40,588 bases of DNA from NCBI GenBank assembly GCA_005883085.1, contig VBAY01000047.1, forward strand, positions 1-40,588. The letters run 5' to 3'. Made by a program: the position numbers and the translations under genes. The DNA comes from Candidatus Bathyarchaeota archaeon. GTDB lineage: Archaea; Thermoproteota; Bathyarchaeia; 40CM-2-53-6. The stretch's first letter is position 1; the number at the start of each line of letters is the position of its first letter. A model generated the notes under the pieces. That model was not told where the DNA came from. It did not search any database and worked only from the letters and a program-made list of their open reading frames with translations. This document shows positions 22,445 to 30,464 of the stretch, one piece after another.

Positions 22445-23806
22445 TTATGGCAGGTCGGTGTCCAAAGGGCGCTTTCTCAAGAAACGGGATCCCGCAATAC
22501 CGGCTCCAACTAAAACAAGAAGTGAGATCCCAGCAGACGGGAGGAGGCTCAAGCTTAGGCCCGCAGGCAACGGAGATACTAGCTGAACAAAGATTGATTT
22601 GAGATTATTAGTTAAGACATCTTCGATGATGTTGCTATAGTTCCCGGGCTTTCTCACGTAATCCACGAAAGCATCAATGCGATAGACTCTCGGGCTGTAT
22701 TTGTCTGTCTTCCACTGGGCCGTGAATTCCTTTCGGTTAGTCGGGAGCAGGCCGTGAAAAGTTGTGTTTCCAATGAGGCGCCCCTCCACGCTTATGGTCA
22801 AATTCGCCTCTTCAGTCCTTGTTCCGTTGTTCAAAACCCGCGCAGTGACCGAAATAATAGTGCCTGGTATGACTCCAGCGTCATCGTTAACTGTCGCCGA
22901 GTCAACGGCCAAATCAATCAGATTGTTGATTACAATGATACGCTTGGTCTTGGATGCTGAAACCCCGTAGCTGTCGTCTGCTCTGACAGTGACGTAATAC
23001 GGTTTCCCAATGCTGTAGACGTGGATTATCGTTGCGTTTGAACCCTGCTGGCTTGGATCCGGGTTTCCCCAAATCCAATAATAGTTACTAATAGATCCGC
23101 CCGAGTTCGTGGATCGAGCGGACGCGTTGAAGATGAGCACTCTACCTTGGAGCAGTTCGTTGCCGGTTATCGCAAGGTCAGCGGGAGTGGGGGATACTGT
23201 AAAGTCAACGATAGGTGGAGTGCATGGTGTGCCTGACGTAGGAGGGCAGTCGATATTGGTGAAATACCCGTCAGAGCTAACGGAAGGCAATTCTGTCTGG
23301 TCTAATCCAGCAGTCAAGGTTGCCGAGCGAAAGTGAATCTCGGAGAACCCGCTTCCGAGAATGTCGAATGTCACGTCGAAAAGTTTTCCGCTGGTTGGTG
23401 GCATTGTCGTTGCGGTGAGCAATACGAGCCCGAGAGCGACTACTCCTGCCTGGTCTTCCCCGCCGCATGCTGGCCCATGAGTATCTACGCAATCTCGCAC
23501 CACTGTTGGCTTGCATGAATCGGCTCCCGATGGGCAGAGAACGTTGCCACCATAATCGAGGCCACCAGGTGGCAGAACAGCGCGAAGCACGAGAATGTTG
23601 TATGTAAGCACGACCGCAAAACCATTGATTGCAGGGGCGTCCGTTACATTCACAGTGAACGTAACCTGTCCTGCGGTCTCTCCTAGGAGGAACTGGTTTG
23701 GAGGATTTATCGCGATTTTAGCAGAATCCGCAGCGTGCGCTTGCGGTGTCCCCGGAAACAAGTGGCCGAGGTATGGGTTGCTAGAGAGTGCTAGAATCAT
23801 GATCAT
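22445..23806 (-). CDS. Membrane-anchored cohesin-like / PKD / CARDB protein
   Basis: A 453-aa surface protein. The N-terminal hydrophobic signal ends PQAHAADS. A cohesin-like domain follows (about 30-180): QVTFTVNVTDAPAINGFAVV, a Cys-rich insert, then PPTSGKLFDVTFDILGSG. A PKD domain (about 190-295) has the typical YYWIWGNPD and IHVYSIGKPYYVTVRADDS. A CARDB-like domain (about 300-400) is followed by one membrane helix (about 425-443) and a basic tail, placing all domains outside the cell. Cohesins bind dockerins, and dockerin proteins are encoded next door. The first ATG is 23806, but basic residues (VRELRL) and more hydrophobic codons continue upstream in frame without a standard start, so the true start may be non-standard. 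Confidence 0.75.
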   Translation of the reverse strand: MIMILALSSNPYLGHLFPGTPQAHAADSAKIAINPPNQFLLGETAGQVTFTVNVTDAPAINGFAVVLTYNILVLRAVLPPGGLDYGGNVLCPSGADSCKPTVVRDCVDTHGPACGGEDQAGVVALGLVLLTATTMPPTSGKLFDVTFDILGSGFSEIHFRSATLTAGLDQTELPSVSSDGYFTNIDCPPTSGTPCTPPIVDFTVSPTPADLAITGNELLQGRVLIFNASARSTNSGGSISNYYWIWGNPDPSQQGSNATIIHVYSIGKPYYVTVRADDSYGVSASKTKRIIVINNLIDLAVDSATVNDDAGVIPGTIISVTARVLNNGTRTEEANLTISVEGRLIGNTTFHGLLPTNRKEFTAQWKTDKYSPRVYRIDAFVDYVRKPGNYSNIIEDVLTNNLKSIFVQLVSPLPAGLSLSLLPSAGISLLVLVGAGIAGSRFLRKRPLDTDLP

Positions 23807-23905
23807 GAGGGTGATGGAGGCTAGCCTTAGCTCTCTTACGCCAACGCTCGTTTCTGGCTCTCCACCGTCAGCTTTGATGATTCAAGGTCTGCAACGGCCG
23901 GGGGT

Positions 23906-23921
23906 CTTAAAAGTTTATCCC
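23906..23921 (-). promoter_or_regulatory. Promoter element of the membrane-anchored cohesin-like gene
   Basis: GGGATAAA-CTTTTAAG on the minus strand, 15 of 16 bases equal to the element at binding-protein copy 2. It predicts transcription from about 23882, giving a leader of about 75 nt to the ATG at 23806. Confidence 0.5.
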
Positions 23922-24043
23922 GAAAGAAAACTAGACGGATGAAATATTTTGATGGAGGTTTTCGTTTGACACGGGATTTTTCACGAGTCAATCTTTCCCC
24001 ACGAACTTGTAAGAGCGATTTTTCACAGACTACGGGGCGAGCC

Positions 24044-25729
24044 CTATGTTGTGATTCCGTAGTTCCGAGCCGCGACGCCCGCGTCTACGATGTCAACTAT
24101 GCCGTTACCGTTCAGATCGGCGTACGGGTTCCACCTCGAGCATCCGCAATTATGGCTGAACCCGTAGTCATAGAAGATGACTGATACGTCTATCAGGCTG
24201 ACGAGACCATCCTGGTCTATATCACCCAGGGGCAGGATCCAAACCTGGTTCGTGACACCCAAGGGGTCGTCCCCTCGGTTACCGACACTTTCTATCGGTA
24301 CTGTTACAGTTGCCGATAACGCGTAGCGGCCGGGTTTGAAGCCTGTAGTGTTCCAGCTGAAGACGACGCTTGTCGAGCCGCCGATAGCAACATTCCCGGC
24401 CAGCGTGCCGATACTGGAACTGGTAGTATTCATAGCGGTGAGAGTAACTGAGAACGACTCCACAAAATCTCCGGGGTTGCTCACGGTGACTGTGATATTC
24501 ACAACAGGGTTGGCATACTGAGGTACAGGAGCGTACTTCAACGGTGTAGGATATTTCTTGCATGGCTGCGCGCAATTGAGAGGTGCGACGGTTGAGATCT
24601 TCACGTCATGGACCGGGGAGACAGGACTGGAATTCAGCGCCCAGATATCAAAGTCCACAGCGTTAGGACGATCTGAACGGATGAACACCCAGATAGACTT
24701 GTCAGTTGGGGTATTTGACTGAATCGCGGCGGGATTATCATCGTCAACAGGGTAGGCATCGTTCGTTATCTGTGATTCAGTGGACCAAGTACTGCCATTG
24801 TTAGTAGAAAACTTGCTGTAGATCGCCCAGGCCTCCTGATTCACTGGACCCTGAAGCCTCGCCCAGAACAGCCAGATAGTCCCGTTTCGATCCTGCATGA
24901 TCGACGGATGAGCATCAGGCATTGAAGAAGAGACGACCTGTGATTCCGTCCCCCATATTGCCCCATTGTAGGAGTTGTAGAACAGCTGAGAGTTGCTTTC
25001 CGCAGTCGCGCGCTCTTCCCAGACGAGCCTTAGAATCCCATCCTTGCCAACCATCACAGAGGAGCCGTCGTTCAAACTAGTATTAGTCGTCAGCTTCGTA
25101 TCCGGAGACCAAGCGCCATTCCTGACCGTCTTGTAGTACAGCTGATCTTTGAACGTACATGTTGTGGTGCAAGTTGTGTTCTGCCTACTCCAGAAGAGCC
25201 AGAGTGTACCATCTCTGGCCACAGTGGCTGATGGAGCCGTATCGTTGAGGTTGGTGGAAGTTAGCTGGATCCTATTCGACCAGAACTCGTTACCGTACTT
25301 GTCCACATGGTATTTTTCGTAGACGATCTTGTAGCTGTTCCCGATGAGTGAAGACCAGAACAAGATTACAGTGTCGTTGGCAAACTGGGCCAGCGCTGGG
25401 GAGGCATTGTTACCCGTCGAAAATAGATTCACGTTCGTTAAGTTAACTGGATTATTCCAGAGGCCCCCCGTTCGCGTCTTGTAGAAGATGTCGAATTTTG
25501 GAAAAGACTGGTTGAAACGACTTGACTGCCACGCCATCCAGAGGGTACCGTTCCTTGCTTGGAGAACGCTTGGAAGGAGATCCAGTCCAGGAGACTGATC
25601 GACCCGTGTCGGACCAGTCCACGTGTATGGTGGACTCGCACTAACCATATGGATAGACTCTGGAACAAGCGCTACTGAAAGGATTACGATGCTAATCGCT
25701 AGGAATGATGTCTTGCTGTTAGCTCCCAT
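24044..25729 (-). CDS. Secreted beta-propeller-like protein with C-terminal dockerin (Doc1)
   Basis: 561 aa from ATG 25729. A signal peptide (ANSKTSFLAISIVILSVAL) leads to a repetitive region (about 40-370) of sialidase/BNR-like blades with motifs ARNGTLWMAWQ, ARDGTLWLFWS, GKDGILRLVWE, DRNGTIWLFWA and an Asp-box-like NNGSTWSTES. A CARDB-like beta-sandwich (about 390-490) follows. The C-terminus is a dockerin with two calcium-loop repeats, DIDQDGLVSLIDV and DLNGNGIVDIVDA. The two repeats are separated by a Cys-containing linker. Asp-box propellers bind or cut glycans, but no catalytic triad can be assigned. The open frame extends to 25795, but that start lies on the TATA box (25796-25803). It lies between two cohesin-like genes. 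Confidence 0.85.
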   Translation of the reverse strand: MGANSKTSFLAISIVILSVALVPESIHMVSASPPYTWTGPTRVDQSPGLDLLPSVLQARNGTLWMAWQSSRFNQSFPKFDIFYKTRTGGLWNNPVNLTNVNLFSTGNNASPALAQFANDTVILFWSSLIGNSYKIVYEKYHVDKYGNEFWSNRIQLTSTNLNDTAPSATVARDGTLWLFWSRQNTTCTTTCTFKDQLYYKTVRNGAWSPDTKLTTNTSLNDGSSVMVGKDGILRLVWEERATAESNSQLFYNSYNGAIWGTESQVVSSSMPDAHPSIMQDRNGTIWLFWARLQGPVNQEAWAIYSKFSTNNGSTWSTESQITNDAYPVDDDNPAAIQSNTPTDKSIWVFIRSDRPNAVDFDIWALNSSPVSPVHDVKISTVAPLNCAQPCKKYPTPLKYAPVPQYANPVVNITVTVSNPGDFVESFSVTLTAMNTTSSSIGTLAGNVAIGGSTSVVFSWNTTGFKPGRYALSATVTVPIESVGNRGDDPLGVTNQVWILPLGDIDQDGLVSLIDVSVIFYDYGFSHNCGCSRWNPYADLNGNGIVDIVDAGVAARNYGITT

Positions 25730-25795
25730 ATTGTGATCACTTCTGTGGGGAAACCTCGCCGATAAGCGCAACCAGCTCAGGATTTCTTTACACAA

Positions 25796-25803
25796 CTTAT
25801 AAG
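25796..25803 (-). promoter_or_regulatory. TATA box of Doc1
   Basis: CTTATAAG (self-complementary) predicts a transcript start near 25774 and a leader of about 45 nt to the ATG at 25729. It excludes the longer reading of the gene. Confidence 0.45.
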
Positions 25804-25950
25804 ACTTCCTTGAATTGGAGACGCGTCCGGATAGATGTCGTGCTCTCTGGCAGTATGTTTGTTGCTGGAGGTTGAACCGGTTATATCGTGCGGAAACAAC
25901 TCTGAGGAGAAGAAAAGAAAGAGGGGATTTGAAACTCGTTACGGGACTTG

Positions 25951-28458
25951 CTAACTCGTGACTGTAAGTGTGCCGCTGCTCGGGACGTTGCCTAGTACGC
26001 TAGAGGCTGTGAGTGCTGTGGCTGTCAAGCCGTACTGAATCATTGCAGAATAGCTGTATCTTGTGCCGAGGGTACTAGCAGGGAGCGCCGCGGAGAACGC
26101 GAGGTTACTGATGGACTGTCCTGGAAGCAACTGTACCACTATCGATGTAGCTGTGAAAGTCTTTGTGCCTGTAGAGTCGATTCCGATGACCTGGATGCTC
26201 ACGAACAGTGTTGTCGCAGTGTCGAAATTCGTGATTCCAGCTTTGGAGGTGTAGATGCCATTATCTCTGCTGAGTGATACCTTGTGCACTGGCACGAACT
26301 GGATGAACTGTGGTGACGCTGGTACGTGGACGGTCGCGGTCGTGGTGTGCGTTATAGGTCCCGCAATCCCAGTGACGCTAGCAATGTAGTCGCCGGCTGG
26401 GGTTTGAGGTGTTACCCGTACAGTGAGGGTCGTGTGGTTGGGGGTGAAGACGTCTATGAATGTTTGACGCACGGGCACTGAAGCGATAGGGCCGTAGACT
26501 CCACAGTCCGCACATGTACGGACACCGTTGGGGAAGATTATGGTCTGTGGTACCCGTGTTCCGTTGGGGAAGTACACTTGGACGAGGCGGAGCTGCGGGT
26601 TACCCGGAAGCTGTGGGACACGTGTTCTCTCTGGATTTGTGGCGCCGAGGTATGCAACTCCGTTGAACCCGATTTGGAAGTTGGTTGCCGCGAAGCCTCC
26701 GAGACTGGCCAAGTTGATCGTTGAGGTCGCGGGAGTTCCAGGTATGACCGTGAGAGCGGTAGTAACTAGGTGTATCGAAAAGTCGCCTAGTGCGATTGTC
26801 AAGAAGACTCGGTGGGTTATGCTACCGCTGGTAACGCTGATGACGACAGTATAGTTGCCTAGCGCTGAGTTGGCGGTCGTCTCGACCGATAATGTCGAGA
26901 ACACGACGCCGCCTGCGGTCAGCGTAGCTGTCGCGGGGTCGAACCTGGTTACAAGTACGGTTGAGCATGGCGAACAATTGGCCGGTGTATTGGTCCCAGT
27001 TGGAATGACTGTTGCGGAGAAGGTTAGTGGGCCTGCGAATGTTGTTGCGCTGGAGACTTTGATTCCGGAACTCGCGCTTAGACTGGCAAAGGTGATAATG
27101 TGATCTGGGATAGCAGCGAGGTTGAAGTCAGTGCCCGTGATGACAAACGTAACGTCAACGGTATTGGTCACGCCTGCGCTTGTGGCGGTGACTGTGATGT
27201 CATAGGCTGCAAAGTCGGCGGTTGTCGGGATGGTGATTGTCAGGGTGGCTGTGGTGGTTCCGTACGCCGAGAGGGTGACGGAGGCAGGGCTGACAGCGCT
27301 TGTGGGACCGTTAATGTTGACCGCAGTGCTGAATGATATAGTGTCTGCGAAAGCGCTTATGCTGGTGAGGGTAAGGGTGGATGTGCTTGATCCTCCGATG
27401 GGTATGATGAGACCGTTCGCGGGGCTCGCGCTAATGGAAAAGTCTTGTGGAGTGTCCTGGACAACGACGTTTTGGCTATGACTTACTCCAACGGAGCTGG
27501 TCCCGGTCGCCGTTATGACGAAGGTGGGGAATAATAGAATGTCGCCGCCGTTCACGTCAAAGCCGGGGGTCGGATCTGGGGCTGGGCCCGCGGTTAGAGT
27601 GGCCGTAGCCATTCCATTAGCGGGGAGGAAGAGGCTTGGCACGCTGAGCGATACTGCGATAGGTGGTACGGTGGTGCTGCCGATTGGATTGCCGTCCGCG
27701 TCGAAGCTTGGCGGATTGGCGCCTACGCCTGACACAGCGTTAAGGCCGATGGTGTCGGTGAAGCCAGCTTGACTAGTGAGTGTGATGGTGAAGGCGAAGC
27801 TGGAACCTGGCGCAACTGTGGTTGAGTCGGGGGTTACTGCAAAGTTGTAGTCCGCGCCGTGCATGAAGGTGGCCTCCTGAATCGAGACGGGAACTGGAGG
27901 GGCCCCGGGGACACCGTTCGCGATTGTCACACAGACATCTGGGCCTACGCTTGTGCCCGAGCAGCCTGTGTTGAAGAAGATCGGTGTACCGTCTGAGCCG
28001 GCTAGGACTTTGAACACTGCAGTGAACAGTAACCCGTTGGTTGGCGGTGTTGTAGTGGCACCTGCCGTATTGACGGCGGCAAGGTGTACTACTCCGTCAG
28101 CGTCTTGTGGAGCGCATGATGAGCCAGCTTGTAGCAAGCCGTTGATGCAAATGACCAGTGCGCTGAAAGGAATGATGCTGCCTGTGAGATCCGCGCTGAC
28201 CCCGGTGAGGATCGTGGGATCGCTTCTAACCTGAATGTCAAACCCGTTAAGGGCGTCTACTCCTGAAGCTCGAACAGCTATTCTGAGCAAGCCTCCAGGG
28301 GCTTGGTCTAGTGTTGGTGGAAGTGCAGGGCATCCGGTTGTTGATGGATCTGCGAGACATATTTGGCCCGCTGCGTGGGCGTTTGGTATTGCTGGTACGA
28401 CGAATAGGCTTGTAAGTAGCATCAATGGTATGAGGATTACTTTTTCAAGTTTTTTCAA
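25951..28458 (-). CDS. Secreted cohesin-like protein with Ig-like repeats
   Basis: 835 aa. The TTG start is followed by KKLEKVILIPLMLLTSLFVV and a signal-peptide end PNAHAAGQ. The N-terminal cohesin-like domain (about 45-195) parallels that of the 22445-23806 protein: GLLRIAVRASGVDALNGFDI, a Cys-rich stretch, then PPTNGLLFTAVFKVLAG. Four to five Ig-like beta-sandwich domains follow (about 200-700), Thr/Ser-rich with patterns such as DFSISASPANGLIIPIGG. A final domain of about 120 residues resembles the C-terminus of the giant repeat protein. No membrane helix is present, so attachment must be non-covalent or via the C-terminal domain. A TATA box at 28533-28538 predicts a leader of about 50 nt. 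Confidence 0.8.
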   Translation of the reverse strand: MKKLEKVILIPLMLLTSLFVVPAIPNAHAAGQICLADPSTTGCPALPPTLDQAPGGLLRIAVRASGVDALNGFDIQVRSDPTILTGVSADLTGSIIPFSALVICINGLLQAGSSCAPQDADGVVHLAAVNTAGATTTPPTNGLLFTAVFKVLAGSDGTPIFFNTGCSGTSVGPDVCVTIANGVPGAPPVPVSIQEATFMHGADYNFAVTPDSTTVAPGSSFAFTITLTSQAGFTDTIGLNAVSGVGANPPSFDADGNPIGSTTVPPIAVSLSVPSLFLPANGMATATLTAGPAPDPTPGFDVNGGDILLFPTFVITATGTSSVGVSHSQNVVVQDTPQDFSISASPANGLIIPIGGSSTSTLTLTSISAFADTISFSTAVNINGPTSAVSPASVTLSAYGTTTATLTITIPTTADFAAYDITVTATSAGVTNTVDVTFVITGTDFNLAAIPDHIITFASLSASSGIKVSSATTFAGPLTFSATVIPTGTNTPANCSPCSTVLVTRFDPATATLTAGGVVFSTLSVETTANSALGNYTVVISVTSGSITHRVFLTIALGDFSIHLVTTALTVIPGTPATSTINLASLGGFAATNFQIGFNGVAYLGATNPERTRVPQLPGNPQLRLVQVYFPNGTRVPQTIIFPNGVRTCADCGVYGPIASVPVRQTFIDVFTPNHTTLTVRVTPQTPAGDYIASVTGIAGPITHTTTATVHVPASPQFIQFVPVHKVSLSRDNGIYTSKAGITNFDTATTLFVSIQVIGIDSTGTKTFTATSIVVQLLPGQSISNLAFSAALPASTLGTRYSYSAMIQYGLTATALTASSVLGNVPSSGTLTVTS

Positions 28459-28532
28459 TACGTATTACCCGTTTTTCCTGCGTGCTTATCGGCATCCACT
28501 CGATATAAGAGTTTTCGATATGTGTATCCTCG

Positions 28533-28538
28533 TTTATA
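28533..28538 (-). promoter_or_regulatory. TATA box of the Ig-repeat cohesin-like gene
   Basis: TATAAA on the minus strand, about 78 bp upstream of the TTG start at 28458. Confidence 0.4.
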
Positions 28539-28699
28539 GCCATGAGACACTTGAGATTGAGGTAGACTTCCCAAGTATTCTTGAAATATACGATCGGTAA
28601 ACAGGCCTGCCTCGAAACGGGCTTGGATGGGGAATCAAGATCGTTTCCGGTAAGATCGAACAGGGGCTTTGTATCGCCGATCTTTTCATGGTCTGGGGG

Positions 28700-30319
28700 C
28701 TAGGACTTGGTTCCAAATGCTCGGGCCGCTATACTGACGTCGATGATGTCGATGATGCCGTTGTTGTTGATGTCACAGTGAGGGTCCCATCGCGAAGGAG
28801 TGGCGGGTGTGAATCCGAAATCATAGAAGAACACTGCTACATCAATAATGGTGACTGAGCCGTCTTGGTCAATGTCCCCCAAGGGAATTACGTGGGTAAC
28901 CCTGGTGAATGTGACATTATTGTCAGCCTGGTTGGGGACTGTCTCGCCAGGAACTGGACTGACGTAGGCGGCGACCGAGTACCATGCGGGCTTCCAGTTG
29001 GTCGTATTCATGCTGAACGATAGATTGACTGTGCCTCCGGGTACTGCAAGGTTCTGCTTCGTTACAGAGTTGTAGGAGCTAGAGTTGTATACGGTGAGGG
29101 CAGCTGTTACTATTTCGCTCTGGTCGCCACGATTAAGGATGGTCGCGGTGAATGAGACGATGGCGCTTTGGCCGATTGACGCGAGCCCGCCTGGGTATTC
29201 GATCTGCGTCGACGGGGTAACCGATGTAATTGTTACATCGTGTATTGGCTGTATCGGGCTGGATATTAGCGCGTAAATGTCCTCGTTTGAGACGGGGTTC
29301 GTTGTGTAGAAGAGCCAGATGGACTTGTTGTAAGTGGACTGGACGCCATATGGCTGCATACTGTCAACACTGGTCGAAGTGTTTGTCATCTGGATTTCTG
29401 CGGACCAGGTTGTGCCGCTGTTGTAGGAGTATTTGGAGTAGAGGAGGTAGTAGAAGGAGAGGCCACTGTAGTAGTGCTTCCTCGACCAGAAGAGCCACAT
29501 TGTCCCGTTCCGATCCTGCATAATCGCGGCATGCTCGTCGGAATCAGTCGAGGCGACAACCTTGGTCTCCGCACTCCAGCCCGCTCCGTTGTATGTCCTG
29601 TAGTATACCTGGTAATTCTCGAGAGATCCTAATCCTTTCGACCAGACTACTCTTACAATGTTGTCTTTGCCAACCGTTATGCCGGAGCCCCAGTTCTGGT
29701 TCGTGTCCGAGGTCAGCTTCGTTTCTGTGGACCAGACTCCTGCTTTCAAGGTCTTGTAGTAGAGCTGTTTAGCAGGATCAGTACAAGAGCCGCTGCAGGT
29801 CGAGTTATTCCTTGTCCAGACGAGCCAGAGAGTCCCATCCCTACCAACAGCAGCGGAGGGATTCGTATCGTTGAGAGATGTGCTCGACGCTTGTAGAGGA
29901 TTTGACCATCCTCCAGGACTGTTGTACATCTTGTAGTAGATGAGATAGCTGGCTGCAGGCTTGTACGCCCAGAAAAGCAGGATAGTTCCGTTCGATAACT
30001 GCGCTAGCGCTGCACCCGCGTTTATCCCACCAGTTGTTAGCCGCGATACTGTCGACCAGACCCCGTTTGTGTACGTCTTGTAGGAGATATCGTACTGGGA
30101 GTCTCCTCTGTACCTGTTCGTTTGCCAAGCCAGCCACATGGTCCCGTTGCTGGCTTGGAGACCTGCGTTCAAAATATTGATTCCCGCGTTGTTCTCGATC
30201 GCCGTAGGGCTTCCCCAAAGGGTAGTGGCAGTGACAGGGTGGAACACCAGCGGGAGAAAGACTAGTCCGGCCACAGACAATAGGACTAGGCAAAGTCCCC
30301 GAAGCGATCGCTTCGTCAA
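28700..30319 (-). CDS. Secreted beta-propeller-like protein with C-terminal dockerin (Doc2)
   Basis: A 539-aa paralogue of Doc1. The TTG start is followed by a signal peptide (TKRSLRGLCLVLLSVAGLVF). Propeller-like repeats fill about 35-350 (ASNGTMWLAWQ, LSNGTILLFWA, GRDGTLWLVWT, GKDNIVRVVWS, DRNGTMWLFWS and Asp-box-like NSGTTWSAEI). A CARDB-like domain follows (about 365-470). The C-terminal dockerin has repeats DIDQDGSVTIIDV and DINNNGIIDIIDV. The shared blade sequence DRNGT(I/M)WLFW shows common descent with Doc1, but the DNA has diverged throughout, unlike the binding-protein pair. Several Trp/Tyr residues per blade would suit carbohydrate contact. No start other than TTG gives a full signal peptide. 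It lies just downstream of the giant repeat protein. Confidence 0.85.
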   Translation of the reverse strand: MTKRSLRGLCLVLLSVAGLVFLPLVFHPVTATTLWGSPTAIENNAGINILNAGLQASNGTMWLAWQTNRYRGDSQYDISYKTYTNGVWSTVSRLTTGGINAGAALAQLSNGTILLFWAYKPAASYLIYYKMYNSPGGWSNPLQASSTSLNDTNPSAAVGRDGTLWLVWTRNNSTCSGSCTDPAKQLYYKTLKAGVWSTETKLTSDTNQNWGSGITVGKDNIVRVVWSKGLGSLENYQVYYRTYNGAGWSAETKVVASTDSDEHAAIMQDRNGTMWLFWSRKHYYSGLSFYYLLYSKYSYNSGTTWSAEIQMTNTSTSVDSMQPYGVQSTYNKSIWLFYTTNPVSNEDIYALISSPIQPIHDVTITSVTPSTQIEYPGGLASIGQSAIVSFTATILNRGDQSEIVTAALTVYNSSSYNSVTKQNLAVPGGTVNLSFSMNTTNWKPAWYSVAAYVSPVPGETVPNQADNNVTFTRVTHVIPLGDIDQDGSVTIIDVAVFFYDFGFTPATPSRWDPHCDINNNGIIDIIDVSIAARAFGTKS

Positions 30320-30418
30320 GCCTTCGCTAGTCCCCTAGCAAATCTCGGATTGCTTCACTGTGGCAGAATGGAAAAGATCAATGATACGGAGATGGTGCGT
30401 GGAGTATGACATGATTCT

Positions 30419-30440
30419 AATAAAACAAAGAAGGGAGTTG
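30419..30440 (-). terminator. T-rich terminator after the giant repeat protein
   Basis: The minus strand after the stop reads CCCTTCTTTGTTTTATTAG. The untranslated bases just before it, AACGGCAAAGCCAAAACCCCC, resemble those after the binding-protein genes. Confidence 0.5.
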
Positions 30441-30464
30441 GAGGGGGGTTTTGGCTTTGCCGTT

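Noticed and set aside
25730..25795. Longer Doc1 start (TTG at 25795)
   Set aside because: It adjoins the TATA box and adds 22 residues ahead of a complete signal peptide.
24044..30319. Calling the propeller proteins sialidases
   Set aside because: Asp-box-like motifs are present, but I cannot find the Arg triad or Tyr/Glu nucleophile pair.
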